A stretch of DNA of 64,000 nt from the NCBI GenBank assembly GCA_913776045.1, contig CAJYOI010000041.1, forward strand, positions 184,474 through 248,473, in the 5' to 3' direction. The notes beneath the pieces were generated by a model, which saw nothing but the letters and a program-made list of their open reading frames with translations, ran no database searches and was not told the DNA's origin. Both the position numbers and the translations under genes were made by a program. Positions 35,906 to 44,833 of the stretch are shown one piece after another. How positions within the stretch are numbered: position 1 is the stretch's first letter; every line of letters starts with the position of its first letter. The stretch comes from an uncultured Sphingomonas sp. GTDB lineage: Bacteria; Pseudomonadota; Alphaproteobacteria; Sphingomonadales; Sphingomonadaceae.

Positions 35906-38151
35906 CAGAATGCCTGCCCGATCGATAGATAGAGCGCGATCTTTGATTCTCCCGGCTTGCGCGCGATCGGGGTTGCGACGTCGATGCGCATCGGCCCGAA
36001 ATTGGTGTAGAACCGCCCGCCTATGCCGGCACCGAAGCGCAGGTCGGAGCCCTTGGGCAGCGTACTGTCATAGACTTGGCCCGCATCCAGGAACGGGACG
36101 ATCCCGAAGTTGCCGAAGCGATAGCGCGCCTCGATCGCGAATTCGTTGAAGCTGCGCCCCCCGACCGGGCGAAAGATTGTGGGCGGCTCCTTGCTGTCCG
36201 GATCGTTCGGATCGAATTTCGGATTCGGCTCTTCGGTCTTGGGTCCAAGTTCCTGGAAACCGAAGCCGCGCACCGATCCACCGCCACCGGCGTAATAGCG
36301 CCGCGAGGGGGCCAGATCATCGCGCGAAATGCCGGCGATCGCACCGATGCGCGCACGACCGGCGATGACGATGCTGCTGGTCACCGGATAATAGGCCGTC
36401 CCCTCCAGCATACCGCGAACATAGGGCCGCGTGCCCCGGTTCATCGACGCCTCGGGGCTGAGGTTCAGCTTCACCCGGAAACCACGCGTCGGATTCAACA
36501 GATCGTCCGAGGAATCATAACCGAGATACCCCGGCAGCGCGCCAATCAAATAGGTACGCCGCACGCGATCCTGGAGCGTGAAATCGTAGACGTCCTCATT
36601 CGTGCCGACGAGTTCGACACCATAGAAATAGGTCCATTTCTTCTGCCAGATCGGCGTCGAATCATAGCTGATGCGGCCCGACAGCGTACCGGTGAACGCT
36701 TCGAAAGCGTCGTAATCCTGCCGGTTGGCCGACGCGACCAACGTCACCGTCCGGTCGCGTTTCCCGGCGTTCGAGCGCCGGAAAGTCACGCCCAGCCCCT
36801 GCTGCTGCGTGCCGGCGATGCCACTGACGATCAGCGCGCCTTCGGGCGGGAACAGATTGCGGTGGGTCCAGCTGCCCTGTAGCGTAAAGCCCTCGCCGGT
36901 GCCGTACCCGACCTGTCCGGCCAGCGTGCGCGCCGGCCCCTTGTTCTGGGTGACGAGCAGGTCGACCTCCTCAGTCCCGTCCGGACCGGCGCGACCGGTG
37001 CGCTGCGGTTCGACGGCGACCGAAGAGAACAGACTGGTCGCGACAAGCGCTTGGCGCAGGTCATCGACCCTGCGCGCATCGTACAACTCACCCGGCTTGT
37101 AGCGGCGCAGGATTTCGATGTGATCGGTCTCGAAGACCGGGTCGCCCTTGGACACGATTCTACCGAAGCTGCCGCGCGGACCGAGGGCGACGGGCAGCGT
37201 ATAGTCGCCCAGATGCGTCGCATCGTCGAGCAGGATATCGCGCTGCCCGACCTGGGCAAAGGCATAGCCCTGCTGCGGCAGGCGCAGCGACACGTTCGCT
37301 TCGGCACCCTGAATACGCTCGGCGTCCACGGCCTCGCCCACTTTCAGCGGCAGTTCGCGTTCGATCATCCCCGGCGGGACCGTCGGGTCGGCGCGCACGG
37401 TGATCGACCCCAGCTTGTATTGCACCCCCGGAATGGCGGTGAGGACGGCACGGACGCGGCCCTGTTGGCCCGGCAGTGGCTCGATCGACGACGTCGCGGT
37501 GCCGTCGTAATAGCCGATTGCGCGCATCAGTCGCTTGGCGAGCTCCTCGTCCTCGCGCGCCCGCGCGGCGACGATGACGGCATTGGGCGCGTCCTTGTCG
37601 TTCTTCAGCGCCGACAGCGCGTTGAAGCGATCCGTCAGGCCGATCTCCTCCAGCCCCTCGACCCGCGTTTCGTAGCGAATTTCGCTGGCCGGCGCGTCCT
37701 CGACCCCGGCGATCTGGACGGGTTCGACGTTGAAGCTCGACAGCGGGGGTAGCGGCTGGTTGAGCTCGCTGTCCTGCACCACCTGCGCGGCGGCGGCATC
37801 GGCGGCGGTAGTGCCGGCCCCAGGCTGCTGTCCCGGCGTCGTTGGCTGCGCGACGACTGGAGCCGGCGCGGTGAATTCCTCGATCGGTTCGAGCGGTGCG
37901 GTGGGATCGCTACTCAGTTGCGGCACTTCCTTCTCGAAGGTCGCATCGGGTACGATCGGGGCATCGTTCGCAGGATCGGCGGGCGTGGTCGGCGTCGTCT
38001 GCGCTGACGCCGGAGGCTGCTTCGTTGGGTCCGGCAGAGGCGACGACGGCACCCCCTGCCCCGGCTTGGGCTGATTGATCTGGCCATGCGCCATCGCCGG
38101 CAGCGACACCGCACCCGCCAGCATCCATAAAGTCAAAACGCCCCGACGCAC
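35905..38151 (-). CDS. tamA: Outer-membrane protein TamA (BamA/Omp85 family)
   Basis: Omp85-family barrel that partners TamB. After a signal peptide (VLTLWMLAGAVSLPAMAHG) comes a long Pro/Thr/Ala-rich linker (QPKPGQGVPSSPLPDPTKQP onward, about 100 residues), unusual for TamA, then POTRA-like domains and the 16-stranded barrel. The barrel lid motif is present in GGGGSVRGFGFQELGPK (VRGF). The C-terminal strand ends ALYLSIGQAF with a terminal Phe. A GTG at 38151, preceded by GGGAG, is chosen over an upstream TTG at 38202. Residues 20-120 could be a disordered periplasmic tether. Confidence 0.92.
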   Translation of the reverse strand: MRRGVLTLWMLAGAVSLPAMAHGQINQPKPGQGVPSSPLPDPTKQPPASAQTTPTTPADPANDAPIVPDATFEKEVPQLSSDPTAPLEPIEEFTAPAPVVAQPTTPGQQPGAGTTAADAAAAQVVQDSELNQPLPPLSSFNVEPVQIAGVEDAPASEIRYETRVEGLEEIGLTDRFNALSALKNDKDAPNAVIVAARAREDEELAKRLMRAIGYYDGTATSSIEPLPGQQGRVRAVLTAIPGVQYKLGSITVRADPTVPPGMIERELPLKVGEAVDAERIQGAEANVSLRLPQQGYAFAQVGQRDILLDDATHLGDYTLPVALGPRGSFGRIVSKGDPVFETDHIEILRRYKPGELYDARRVDDLRQALVATSLFSSVAVEPQRTGRAGPDGTEEVDLLVTQNKGPARTLAGQVGYGTGEGFTLQGSWTHRNLFPPEGALIVSGIAGTQQQGLGVTFRRSNAGKRDRTVTLVASANRQDYDAFEAFTGTLSGRISYDSTPIWQKKWTYFYGVELVGTNEDVYDFTLQDRVRRTYLIGALPGYLGYDSSDDLLNPTRGFRVKLNLSPEASMNRGTRPYVRGMLEGTAYYPVTSSIVIAGRARIGAIAGISRDDLAPSRRYYAGGGGSVRGFGFQELGPKTEEPNPKFDPNDPDSKEPPTIFRPVGGRSFNEFAIEARYRFGNFGIVPFLDAGQVYDSTLPKGSDLRFGAGIGGRFYTNFGPMRIDVATPIARKPGESKIALYLSIGQAF

Positions 38152-38268
38152 GTCCCGCGAACTCCCGCCCTGATCACCGGGGTCGCGTGCCCCGTTGAAC
38201 AAGCGTAACGATCAATCGCAGTTTTGGGTCCGCAACTTTAAAATTATGTGTCCGCCCAATAACATAGG

Positions 38269-38709
38269 CTAGATTCGATCGACGGCATCCTCGATCCGCG
38301 CGAGCATCGAACGGAGCTGGGCGAGCTCGGTCGCGTCGAACGCACCGAACAGCCGTCGCTCGATCTCCAGCGCCTTGGGGGCAACCTCAGCATAAAGCGC
38401 ACGCCCGGCCGGGGTCAGCGCCAAGATGTGCGACCGCTGGTCACCAGGATTGGGCGTCCGCGTGACCAGCCCGCGATCGACCAGTGCGATCGCCGCACGG
38501 CTGACCGTCACCTTGTCCATCTGCGTCCGCGTTCCCAGCGCCTGCTGGCTCAGCCCCTCGCTCTCCGCCAGTACCGCCACCAGGCGCCATTCGGAAATGC
38601 GCAGGCCGAACAGCGCGCGGTACGTGCCGGCGACCGCGTCCGACACCCGGTTCGACGCGATCGACAGGCGATAGGGCAGGAATTCGTCGAGCTTCAGCGT
38701 TTTCGTCAC
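38269..38709 (-). CDS. MarR-family transcriptional regulator
   Basis: Winged-helix regulator of about 146 residues. The helix-turn-helix and wing are readable: LFGLRISEWRLVAVLAESEG, LSQQALGTRTQMDKVTVSRA, RGLVTRTPNPGDQRSHILAL. Long N- and C-terminal helices form the dimer interface. Two starts are possible: TTG at 38745 and GTG at 38709; the latter begins at VTKTLKLDEFLPYRL and fits family length. It is divergent from hpd, 99 bp away, so it is the likely regulator of the tyrosine/homogentisate genes hpd-hmgA, similar to HmgR-type MarR control. The ligand would be a pathway intermediate; this is inference. Confidence 0.88.
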   Translation of the reverse strand: MTKTLKLDEFLPYRLSIASNRVSDAVAGTYRALFGLRISEWRLVAVLAESEGLSQQALGTRTQMDKVTVSRAAIALVDRGLVTRTPNPGDQRSHILALTPAGRALYAEVAPKALEIERRLFGAFDATELAQLRSMLARIEDAVDRI

Positions 38710-38808
38710 ATCTGTAACTGTGCGCCGATCCCCCGCTCCCCGCAAGCTCAGCCTTTACGAATCGGATGCCTTGAGATAGTAACAACTGAAACCATCTACG
38801 AGGATGTT

Positions 38809-39873
38809 ATGACCAACACGCGCGACAATCCGATGGGCCTCGACGGCTTCGCTTTCGTCGAATTCACCTCGCCCGACCCGCAGGCGATGGCGGATTGGTT
38901 CGGCAAGCTGGGGTTCACCCATGTCGGCACGCACAAGTCGAAGAACGTCCATCATTATGCGCAGGGCGAGATCAATTTCCTGCTGAACATGGATGCCGAG
39001 GGTCAGGTCGCCGACTTCCGCGAGGCGCACGGCGCCAGCGCCAACGCGATGGCGTTTACCGTCGAGGACGACGATGCGGCGCTGAAGCTGGCGCTGGAGC
39101 GCGGCGCGGTCGAGGTGAAGGGCAAGAACGGCCCCGGCGAACTCGACATCCCGGCGATCGAAGGGATCGGCGGCGCGAACCTGTATCTGGTCGACAAGAC
39201 GGACGACATCTGGTCGACCGACTTCGTCCCCACCGGCAAAGGCCGCAACGACAATACGGTCGGCCTGAACGTGCTCGATCATCTGACCCATAATCTGAAG
39301 CGCGGTCGGATGGATTATTGGGCCGATTATTACGAGCGCATCTTCAACTTCCGCCAGATCCGCTATTTCGACATCGAAGGTCAGGCGACCGGGCTGTTCA
39401 GCAAGGCGATGACGGCGCCCGACGACAAGATCCGCATCCCGCTGAACGAAAGCCAGGACGAGCATTCGCAGATCGAAGAGTTCATCAAGGACTATAAGGG
39501 CGAAGGTATCCAGCATATCGCGCTGACGACCGACGACATCTTCACGACCGTCGATCAGCTGCGCGCGAATGGCATCATTTTCCAGGATTCGCCCGATACC
39601 TATTTCGACATGATCGACCAGCGCCTGCCTGGCCATGGCCATGACGTGGCGGAAATGCGCAAGCGCAAGATCCTGATCGATGGCGCCCCGGAAACGGGAG
39701 GCGGTCTGCTGCTACAGATCTTCACCGCCAACATGGTCGGCCCGATCTTCTTCGAGATCATCCAGCGCAAGGGCAACGACGGTTTCGGCGAGGGGAATTT
39801 CAAGGCTCTGTTCGAAAGCATCGAGCTCGACCAAATTCGTCGCGGCGTCGTACCGGCTAAGCAGGAAGTTTAG
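38809..39873 (+). CDS. hpd: 4-Hydroxyphenylpyruvate dioxygenase
   Basis: Tyrosine degradation: converts 4-hydroxyphenylpyruvate to homogentisate with Fe(II) and O2. 354 residues. The C-terminal catalytic half contains NVLDHLTHNL (first iron His), GEGIQHIALTTDDI (second His) and NMVGPIFFEIIQRKGNDGFG (Glu ligand), followed by NFKALFESIELDQIRRGV. The N-terminal half is the degenerate repeat domain. ATG at 38809; GAGG lies just upstream. An 11-bp hairpin covers the stop codon, 107 bp before hmgA. Confidence 0.96.
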   Translation: MTNTRDNPMGLDGFAFVEFTSPDPQAMADWFGKLGFTHVGTHKSKNVHHYAQGEINFLLNMDAEGQVADFREAHGASANAMAFTVEDDDAALKLALERGAVEVKGKNGPGELDIPAIEGIGGANLYLVDKTDDIWSTDFVPTGKGRNDNTVGLNVLDHLTHNLKRGRMDYWADYYERIFNFRQIRYFDIEGQATGLFSKAMTAPDDKIRIPLNESQDEHSQIEEFIKDYKGEGIQHIALTTDDIFTTVDQLRANGIIFQDSPDTYFDMIDQRLPGHGHDVAEMRKRKILIDGAPETGGGLLLQIFTANMVGPIFFEIIQRKGNDGFGEGNFKALFESIELDQIRRGVVPAKQEV

Positions 39874-39899
39874 CCGGTACGCGGGCGCGAAAACGCCCG
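39850..39899 (+). terminator. Two hairpins between hpd and hmgA
   Basis: Perfect 11-bp inverted repeat GTACCGGCTAA / TTAGCCGGTAC (39850-39860 and 39870-39880) covering the hpd stop codon, followed by CGGGCG / CGCCCG (39882-39887, 39894-39899). No T-run follows, so it is more likely an attenuating or RNA-stabilising structure than a full terminator. Downstream, 39905-39965 has further G/C-rich self-complementary CCGGC blocks. Confidence 0.5.
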
Positions 39900-39979
39900 A
39901 GCGCGACCGGCCGGCACGGCAAGCCGGTCCATAGGATCCGGCTTTGCCGGGTCCGACGGGCCGGCGGTTGGAGAGGATG

Positions 39980-41269
39980 ATGACAGACTCGCAGTACATG
40001 ACCGGCTTCGGCAATCACTTCGCCACCGAAGCGGTCGCCGGCGCGCTGCCCCAAGGCCGCAACTCTCCGCAGAAGCCCCCGTTTGGCCTCTACGCCGAGC
40101 AGCTCTCAGGCACCGCCTTCACCGCCCCGCGACACGAAAACCGCCGCTCCTGGCTCTACCGCCTGCGCCCCTCGGCCAGCCACCCCGCCTTCACGCGCTA
40201 CACCGGCGCCGAGCGGTTCGCGCCTGGCGTCAGCGACGCACCGCTCGCGCCGAACCGCCTGCGCTGGCGCCCGCTTGAGCAGGCCCACGGCGGCGACTGG
40301 CTCGACAGCCTGACGACGATGCTGGTCGCCGGCGACGGCCCGCAGACGCAGACCGGCGTTGCAATGCACCTCTATCACGCCGCGCAGGACATGGTCCGCC
40401 GCGCCTTCGTGTCGGCCGATGGCGAACTGCTGATTCTGCCGGAGATGGGTGCGCTCCGCTTGCTGACGGAAATGGGCCGCATCGACGTGGCGCCCGGGCA
40501 GGTCGCGATCATTCCACGCGGCGTCCGCTTCCGCGTCGAGCTGCCAGACGGCCCGGCGCGCGGTTATGTCGCGGAGAACCATGGATCGCCATTCCGCCTG
40601 CCCGATCTTGGGCCGATCGGCGCCAACGGCTTGGCCAACCCGCGCGATTTCGAAACGCCGGTCGCCTGGTATGAGGATGTCGAGGGCGACTATGAACTCG
40701 TCCAGAAATTCCTGGGCAGCCTCTGGACGACCGAGCTCGGTCGTTCGCCGCTCGACGTCGTCGCGTGGCACGGCAACCTCGCGCCGTGCCGTTACGATCT
40801 GTCGCGGTTCAACACGATCGGCACGGTCAGCTTCGACCATCCCGACCCGTCGATCTTCACCGTTCTGACCTCGCCCAGCGACGTGGCCGGTACCGCCAAC
40901 GTCGATTTCGTGATCTTCCCGCCGCGCTGGATGGTGGCGGAGGACACGTTTCGCCCACCCTGGTTCCACCGCAATGTCATGAGCGAATGCATGGGGCTCA
41001 TCACCGGTGCCTATGATGCCAAGGCGGACGGCTTCCGCCCCGGCGCGCTGTCGCTGCACAACCAGATGAGCGGCCACGGACCCGACGTCGCCAGCTGGAA
41101 GGGCGCGAGCGAGGCCGAGCTCAAACCGCACAAGATCGATGGCACGATGGCGTTCATGATCGAAAGCCGCTGGGTGTTCACACCGACCGCCTACGCGCTG
41201 GAAACGAGCGCGCTCGACGAGGATTACGACGAGGTGTGGGCGGACTTTCCCAAAGCGACCCTGCCCTAA
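39980..41269 (+). CDS. hmgA: Homogentisate 1,2-dioxygenase
   Basis: Opens the ring of homogentisate to maleylacetoacetate. 429 residues, normal length. Clear features: [20 protein letters not shown] at the N-terminus, [26 protein letters not shown], and the iron-binding C-terminal half with [35 protein letters not shown] and [15 protein letters not shown]. Two adjacent ATGs (39977 and 39980); the second is spaced better from GGAG. The stop TAA overlaps that of the convergent aldehyde dehydrogenase. Expected partners fahA and maiA are not in the window. Confidence 0.96.
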   Translation: MTDSQYMTGFGNHFATEAVAGALPQGRNSPQKPPFGLYAEQLSGTAFTAPRHENRRSWLYRLRPSASHPAFTRYTGAERFAPGVSDAPLAPNRLRWRPLEQAHGGDWLDSLTTMLVAGDGPQTQTGVAMHLYHAAQDMVRRAFVSADGELLILPEMGALRLLTEMGRIDVAPGQVAIIPRGVRFRVELPDGPARGYVAENHGSPFRLPDLGPIGANGLANPRDFETPVAWYEDVEGDYELVQKFLGSLWTTELGRSPLDVVAWHGNLAPCRYDLSRFNTIGTVSFDHPDPSIFTVLTSPSDVAGTANVDFVIFPPRWMVAEDTFRPPWFHRNVMSECMGLITGAYDAKADGFRPGALSLHNQMSGHGPDVASWKGASEAELKPHKIDGTMAFMIESRWVFTPTAYALETSALDEDYDEVWADFPKATLP

Positions 41270-42684
41270 CCCTTGACCTCCTGCGCGATGGTCCGCCGGG
41301 TCGCCTTGCCATAGGGCGGCTTGAGCCCGGCGAGCTTCGCCACGTCGAGCCGGGACTGTTTGAACACCGCCTTCGCATGGCTGAACGTGCGAAACCCGTC
41401 GCGGCCGTGGTACGCGCCCATGCCCGAAGGCCCGATCCCGCCGAAGGGCAGGTCCTCCATCGACACATGCATCACGACGTCGTTGACGGTGACTCCGCCC
41501 GATATGGTCCGCTCCAGCACCCGCGCCTGTTCGGCCGCATCCTCGCCGAAATAATAGAGCCCGAGCGGCCGGTCGCGACGGTTTACTTCCCCGACGGCAT
41601 CGTCGATCGCGTCATAGCGGCGAACCGGCAGGATGGGTCCGAAGATCTCCTCCTGCATCACCGTCATGTCGTCGGTCGCATCGCGGATGATGTGCAGCGG
41701 CATCTTGCGGCTGCTGCTCGCGGCAAAGTCTTCGCCGCCGGGGTTCACTACCTCGACCGTCGCGCCCTTCGCGCGGGCATCCTCGATCCACGCGGTCAGA
41801 CGGGCGTGATGCCGGTCGTTGATGATTGCGGTATAGTCGGGGTTCGCGAGCAGCGTCGGATACATCGCCGATGCTGCGGTTTTCAGTCCGTCGATAACCG
41901 CCTGCTCGCGCTCGGCGGGCACGAGCACATAGTCGGGCGCCAGGCAGATCTGGCCGGCGTTGAGCATCTTGCCGAGCGCAATCCGCTCGGTCGTTCGTGC
42001 GATGTCGGCCGATCGCCCGACGATCACCGGCGACTTGCCGCCGAGTTCCAGCGTCACCGGCACCAGATTATCCGCGGCGGCATGCAGGATATGCCGGCCG
42101 ATCCCCGTCGCGCCGGTGAACAGCAGATGGTCGAACGGCAAGCTTGCGAACGCGTGCCCGACGTCCGCCCCGCCGGACACAAACGCAAGTTCGTCAGCCG
42201 CAAAATAGCGGCCCGCCAGTTCCTCGAACAGCGCCGCCGTCCGCGGCGTGTACTCCGACGTCTTGACCATCGCCCGGTTGCCCGCCGCCAGGATGCCGGC
42301 GAGCGGCGCCATCACCAGGTTTACCGGGAAATTCCATGGTGCGATCACGCCGACGACACCCTTGGGCTGATAGTCCACCCACGCCCGTGCGCCGAGCAGC
42401 CCGAGCGGGAAGCGAACGCTGCGCTTCTCCCGCGCCATCCAGCGATCGACATGCTTCAATGCATGACGCAGCGGGCCGATCGACGCGCCGATGTCGGTGA
42501 TCATCGACTGTTCGCGGCTGCGATGCCCGAAATCCTCGCTCAGCGCGTCGCACCAGGCATCGGCATGGTCGGCGACCATCGCGATTACGCGCTTCAGGCG
42601 GTCCTTGCGAGTCGCGGCCGATATCGGAAGGTCCTGGAAGAAGGCGGCGCACTGGCGATCGAGCAACGATTTCAGGTCGGTCAT
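41266..42684 (-). CDS. Aldehyde dehydrogenase (coniferyl aldehyde dehydrogenase-like)
   Basis: 472-residue NAD(P)+-dependent aldehyde dehydrogenase of the short, CalB/class 3 type. Catalytic residues: Glu in [12 protein letters not shown] and Cys in [13 protein letters not shown]; the Rossmann loop [10 protein letters not shown] is also present. C-terminal end [15 protein letters not shown] is characteristic of the class. Relatives oxidise aromatic aldehydes such as coniferyl aldehyde or long-chain aldehydes. The ATG at 42684 (MTDLKSLL) is preferred; an upstream frame to 42741 lies in the 3' end of the prepilin peptidase gene, 10 bp away. Convergent with hmgA, sharing overlapping stops. Confidence 0.92.
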   Translation of the reverse strand: MTDLKSLLDRQCAAFFQDLPISAATRKDRLKRVIAMVADHADAWCDALSEDFGHRSREQSMITDIGASIGPLRHALKHVDRWMAREKRSVRFPLGLLGARAWVDYQPKGVVGVIAPWNFPVNLVMAPLAGILAAGNRAMVKTSEYTPRTAALFEELAGRYFAADELAFVSGGADVGHAFASLPFDHLLFTGATGIGRHILHAAADNLVPVTLELGGKSPVIVGRSADIARTTERIALGKMLNAGQICLAPDYVLVPAEREQAVIDGLKTAASAMYPTLLANPDYTAIINDRHHARLTAWIEDARAKGATVEVVNPGGEDFAASSSRKMPLHIIRDATDDMTVMQEEIFGPILPVRRYDAIDDAVGEVNRRDRPLGLYYFGEDAAEQARVLERTISGGVTVNDVVMHVSMEDLPFGGIGPSGMGAYHGRDGFRTFSHAKAVFKQSRLDVAKLAGLKPPYGKATRRTIAQEVKG

Positions 42685-42694
42685 GCGGCGCACC

Positions 42695-43420
42695 CTATCT
42701 GAGATTCGCGGCGATCCCCATCCCGAACGCGGCAACCGCAAGCAATGTCCCGAGCGGCAAGCGCTCGTCCGCCCGCATCCGTCGAGCCAGCGCCCAGCCC
42801 AGCCCCAACAGGCATGCGATCAGCAGCACGCCGGGCAGCGTCTGCCAGCCAAGCCAGAGCCCGATCGCCCCGAACAGCTTGGCATCCCCACCGCCCAGAC
42901 CCATTCGCCCGCGCACGGTGCGATAGGCATGAGCGACGGCGTACAGGCTCGCGAAGCCCGAGACGCCGCCAATAACGCGATCCGCCAGCGGCGGGGCGAC
43001 CCCCGCCAGTCCACCCGCAAGACCGAGCAGCGCTAGCGTCAGACTCAACGGGTTCGGGATCCGAAAGGCGACAAAATCGATCGCTCCGATCAGCAGCAGC
43101 AGCCAGCCGAACACCGCTATCGCAATCGCCGCTGGTCCGACGGCACTCAGCCCCGCGGCAACACCGATCACGGCGCCGAATATCTCGATCGCCGGATGCA
43201 ACGGGCCGATCCCCGCCCTGCAGGTTTGGCACCGTCCGCGCAGCGCGACCCAGCTGAGCACCGGCACCAACTCGACTGCGCGCAACGTCCGCGCGCACCC
43301 GTCACAGCGCGATCGTCCGATGTATGCAGGCGCGGGCCAACGCACCGCGACGGTCGCGATGAAGCTGCCGAAGATCGCTCCCAGCCCCCCGAGGCCGACC
43401 GCCCAGATGATGTGTGCTAC
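42695..43420 (-). CDS. Prepilin peptidase (A24 family)
   Basis: Type IV prepilin/pseudopilin leader peptidase, about 240 residues. Present: the zinc-finger-like cytoplasmic loop CDGCARTL...CQTC, eight predicted membrane segments, and the catalytic aspartates in GAIDFVAFRIPN and GLGGGDAKLFGAIG (GxGD). No pilin genes lie nearby. The start is uncertain: the conserved N-terminus (HIIWAVGLGGLGAIFGSFIA) has no ATG, GTG or TTG in frame close upstream; the frame is open further, but reading from far upstream seems unlikely. The region abuts the stop of the following 85-residue gene, and ATC codons or a GTA lie at the expected point. Confidence 0.82.
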   Translation of the reverse strand, partial: VAHIIWAVGLGGLGAIFGSFIATVAVRWPAPAYIGRSRCDGCARTLRAVELVPVLSWVALRGRCQTCRAGIGPLHPAIEIFGAVIGVAAGLSAVGPAAIAIAVFGWLLLLIGAIDFVAFRIPNPLSLTLALLGLAGGLAGVAPPLADRVIGGVSGFASLYAVAHAYRTVRGRMGLGGGDAKLFGAIGLWLGWQTLPGVLLIACLLGLGWALARRMRADERLPLGTLLAVAAFGMGIAANLR

Positions 43421-43674
43421 TCGCCCTTCTTGCGGATCAGATAGCGATACACGCCGAACAGATTGATGCCCAGCAGCACGCCGTTCTGCGACGTCAGCGC
43501 CCAGTCCCGGGTCAGCACGGCGCCCGTGATCCAGGCAATGGCGGACGCGACGAAAATCACGAACCCCCATCCCGTCACCCGCCGCCCGCTGTCGAGCGAT
43601 ACCATGAAGGCGGCGGTGACCCCGGTCAGCGTGGCGAACCACTTCAGACCGGTGACGATGGGCGTGTCTTCCAT
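43417..43674 (-). CDS. Small three-span membrane protein
   Basis: 85-residue hypothetical membrane protein. Hydrophobic segments: GLKWFATLTGVTAAFMVSL, GFVIFVASAIAWITGAVL and GVLLGINLFGVYRYLI, ending in RKKGE. No family recognised. ATG at 43674 gives the first residue; upstream open codons are in the asd-to-gene gap. The stop overlaps the apparent beginning of the prepilin peptidase by four bases, which suggests the two are co-translated. Function unknown. Confidence 0.7.
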   Translation of the reverse strand: MEDTPIVTGLKWFATLTGVTAAFMVSLDSGRRVTGWGFVIFVASAIAWITGAVLTRDWALTSQNGVLLGINLFGVYRYLIRKKGE

Positions 43675-43745
43675 CCCCGCCCAACGTCCCGCGAGGACGT
43701 CAGGACACGGAAAAAATCGCGCTGATTCAAATCGTAAGCGCCCGC

Positions 43746-44771
43746 TCAGCCCTTCTTCAAGTGCCGCCGCCCCAGCAACTCCGCGATCTGGACCGCATTG
43801 AGCGCGGCACCTTTGCGCAGATTGTCGCTGACGCACCACAGCGCCAGGCCGTTTTCGACCGTCGGGTCCTCGCGCACGCGGCTGACGAAGGTCGCATAGT
43901 CGCCGACGCATTCGACCGGCGTGACGTAACCACCGTCCTCGCGCTTATCGACCAGCATGATGCCCGGCGCCTCGCGGAGCAGGTTCTGCGCGGCTTCCGC
44001 CGACAGTTCGTTCTCCATCTCGATGTTCAGCGCTTCGGAATGGCCGACGAAGACGGGCACGCGCACGCAGGTCGCGACGACCTTGATCTTGGGGTCGAGG
44101 ATCTTCTTGGTTTCGACGACCATCTTCCATTCTTCCTTGGTCGATCCGTCGTCCAGGAAGCTGTCGATGTGCGGGATCACGTTGAACGCGATCTGCTTGG
44201 TGAACTTCTTGGGCTCGGCGGAATCGCCGACGAAGATGTTGCGGCTCTGCTCGAACAGCTCGTCCATGCCCGCCTTCCCCGCGCCCGACACCGACTGGTA
44301 GGTCGCGACAACCACGCGGGTAATCTTCGCGGCATCGTGGATCGGCTTCAGCGCGACGACCATCTGCGCGGTCGAGCAGTTCGGGTTCGCGATGATGTTT
44401 TTGGCGGTATAGCCGTCGATCGCTTCCGGGTTCACTTCCGGCACGACCAGCGGCACGTCCGGGTCCATGCGGAACAGCGACGAATTGTCGATGACCGTGC
44501 AGCCTGCCGCGGCGAAGCGGGGCGCATGAACCTTAGTCGCGTCAGAGCCGATGGCGAAGATCGCCATGTCCCAACCCTTGGGGTCGAAATGCTCGATATT
44601 CTGAATCTTGAGCTTCTTGCCCGTGTCTCCGAAATCGACCTCGTCGCCCTGGCTGCGCGCCGACGCCAGCACCGCGATCTCGTCGGCCGGAAACTCGCGT
44701 TCGGCCAGAATGGCGAGCACTTCGCGCCCGACATTGCCCGTCGCGCCTGCGACAACGATCCGATACCCCAT
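43746..44771 (-). CDS. asd: Aspartate-semialdehyde dehydrogenase
   Basis: Reduces beta-aspartyl phosphate to aspartate semialdehyde, branch point for lysine, diaminopimelate, threonine and methionine. 341 residues. The NADP loop VVAGATGNVGREVLAILAER is near the N-terminus; the catalytic Cys is in ANPNCSTAQMVVAL and the active-site His in RVPVFVGHSEALNIE. The ATG at 44771 opens the conserved part. It is monocistronic here: 71 bp from the small membrane gene and 62 bp from the DPP IV-like gene, both on the same strand. Confidence 0.96.
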   Translation of the reverse strand: MGYRIVVAGATGNVGREVLAILAEREFPADEIAVLASARSQGDEVDFGDTGKKLKIQNIEHFDPKGWDMAIFAIGSDATKVHAPRFAAAGCTVIDNSSLFRMDPDVPLVVPEVNPEAIDGYTAKNIIANPNCSTAQMVVALKPIHDAAKITRVVVATYQSVSGAGKAGMDELFEQSRNIFVGDSAEPKKFTKQIAFNVIPHIDSFLDDGSTKEEWKMVVETKKILDPKIKVVATCVRVPVFVGHSEALNIEMENELSAEAAQNLLREAPGIMLVDKREDGGYVTPVECVGDYATFVSRVREDPTVENGLALWCVSDNLRKGAALNAVQIAELLGRRHLKKG

Positions 44772-44833
44772 GAAACCCTCCACTTGCTCGCGCGCGGCCC
44801 TAGCTTCTGGCTCGCGCGCGGGCAAGCAAAGGT

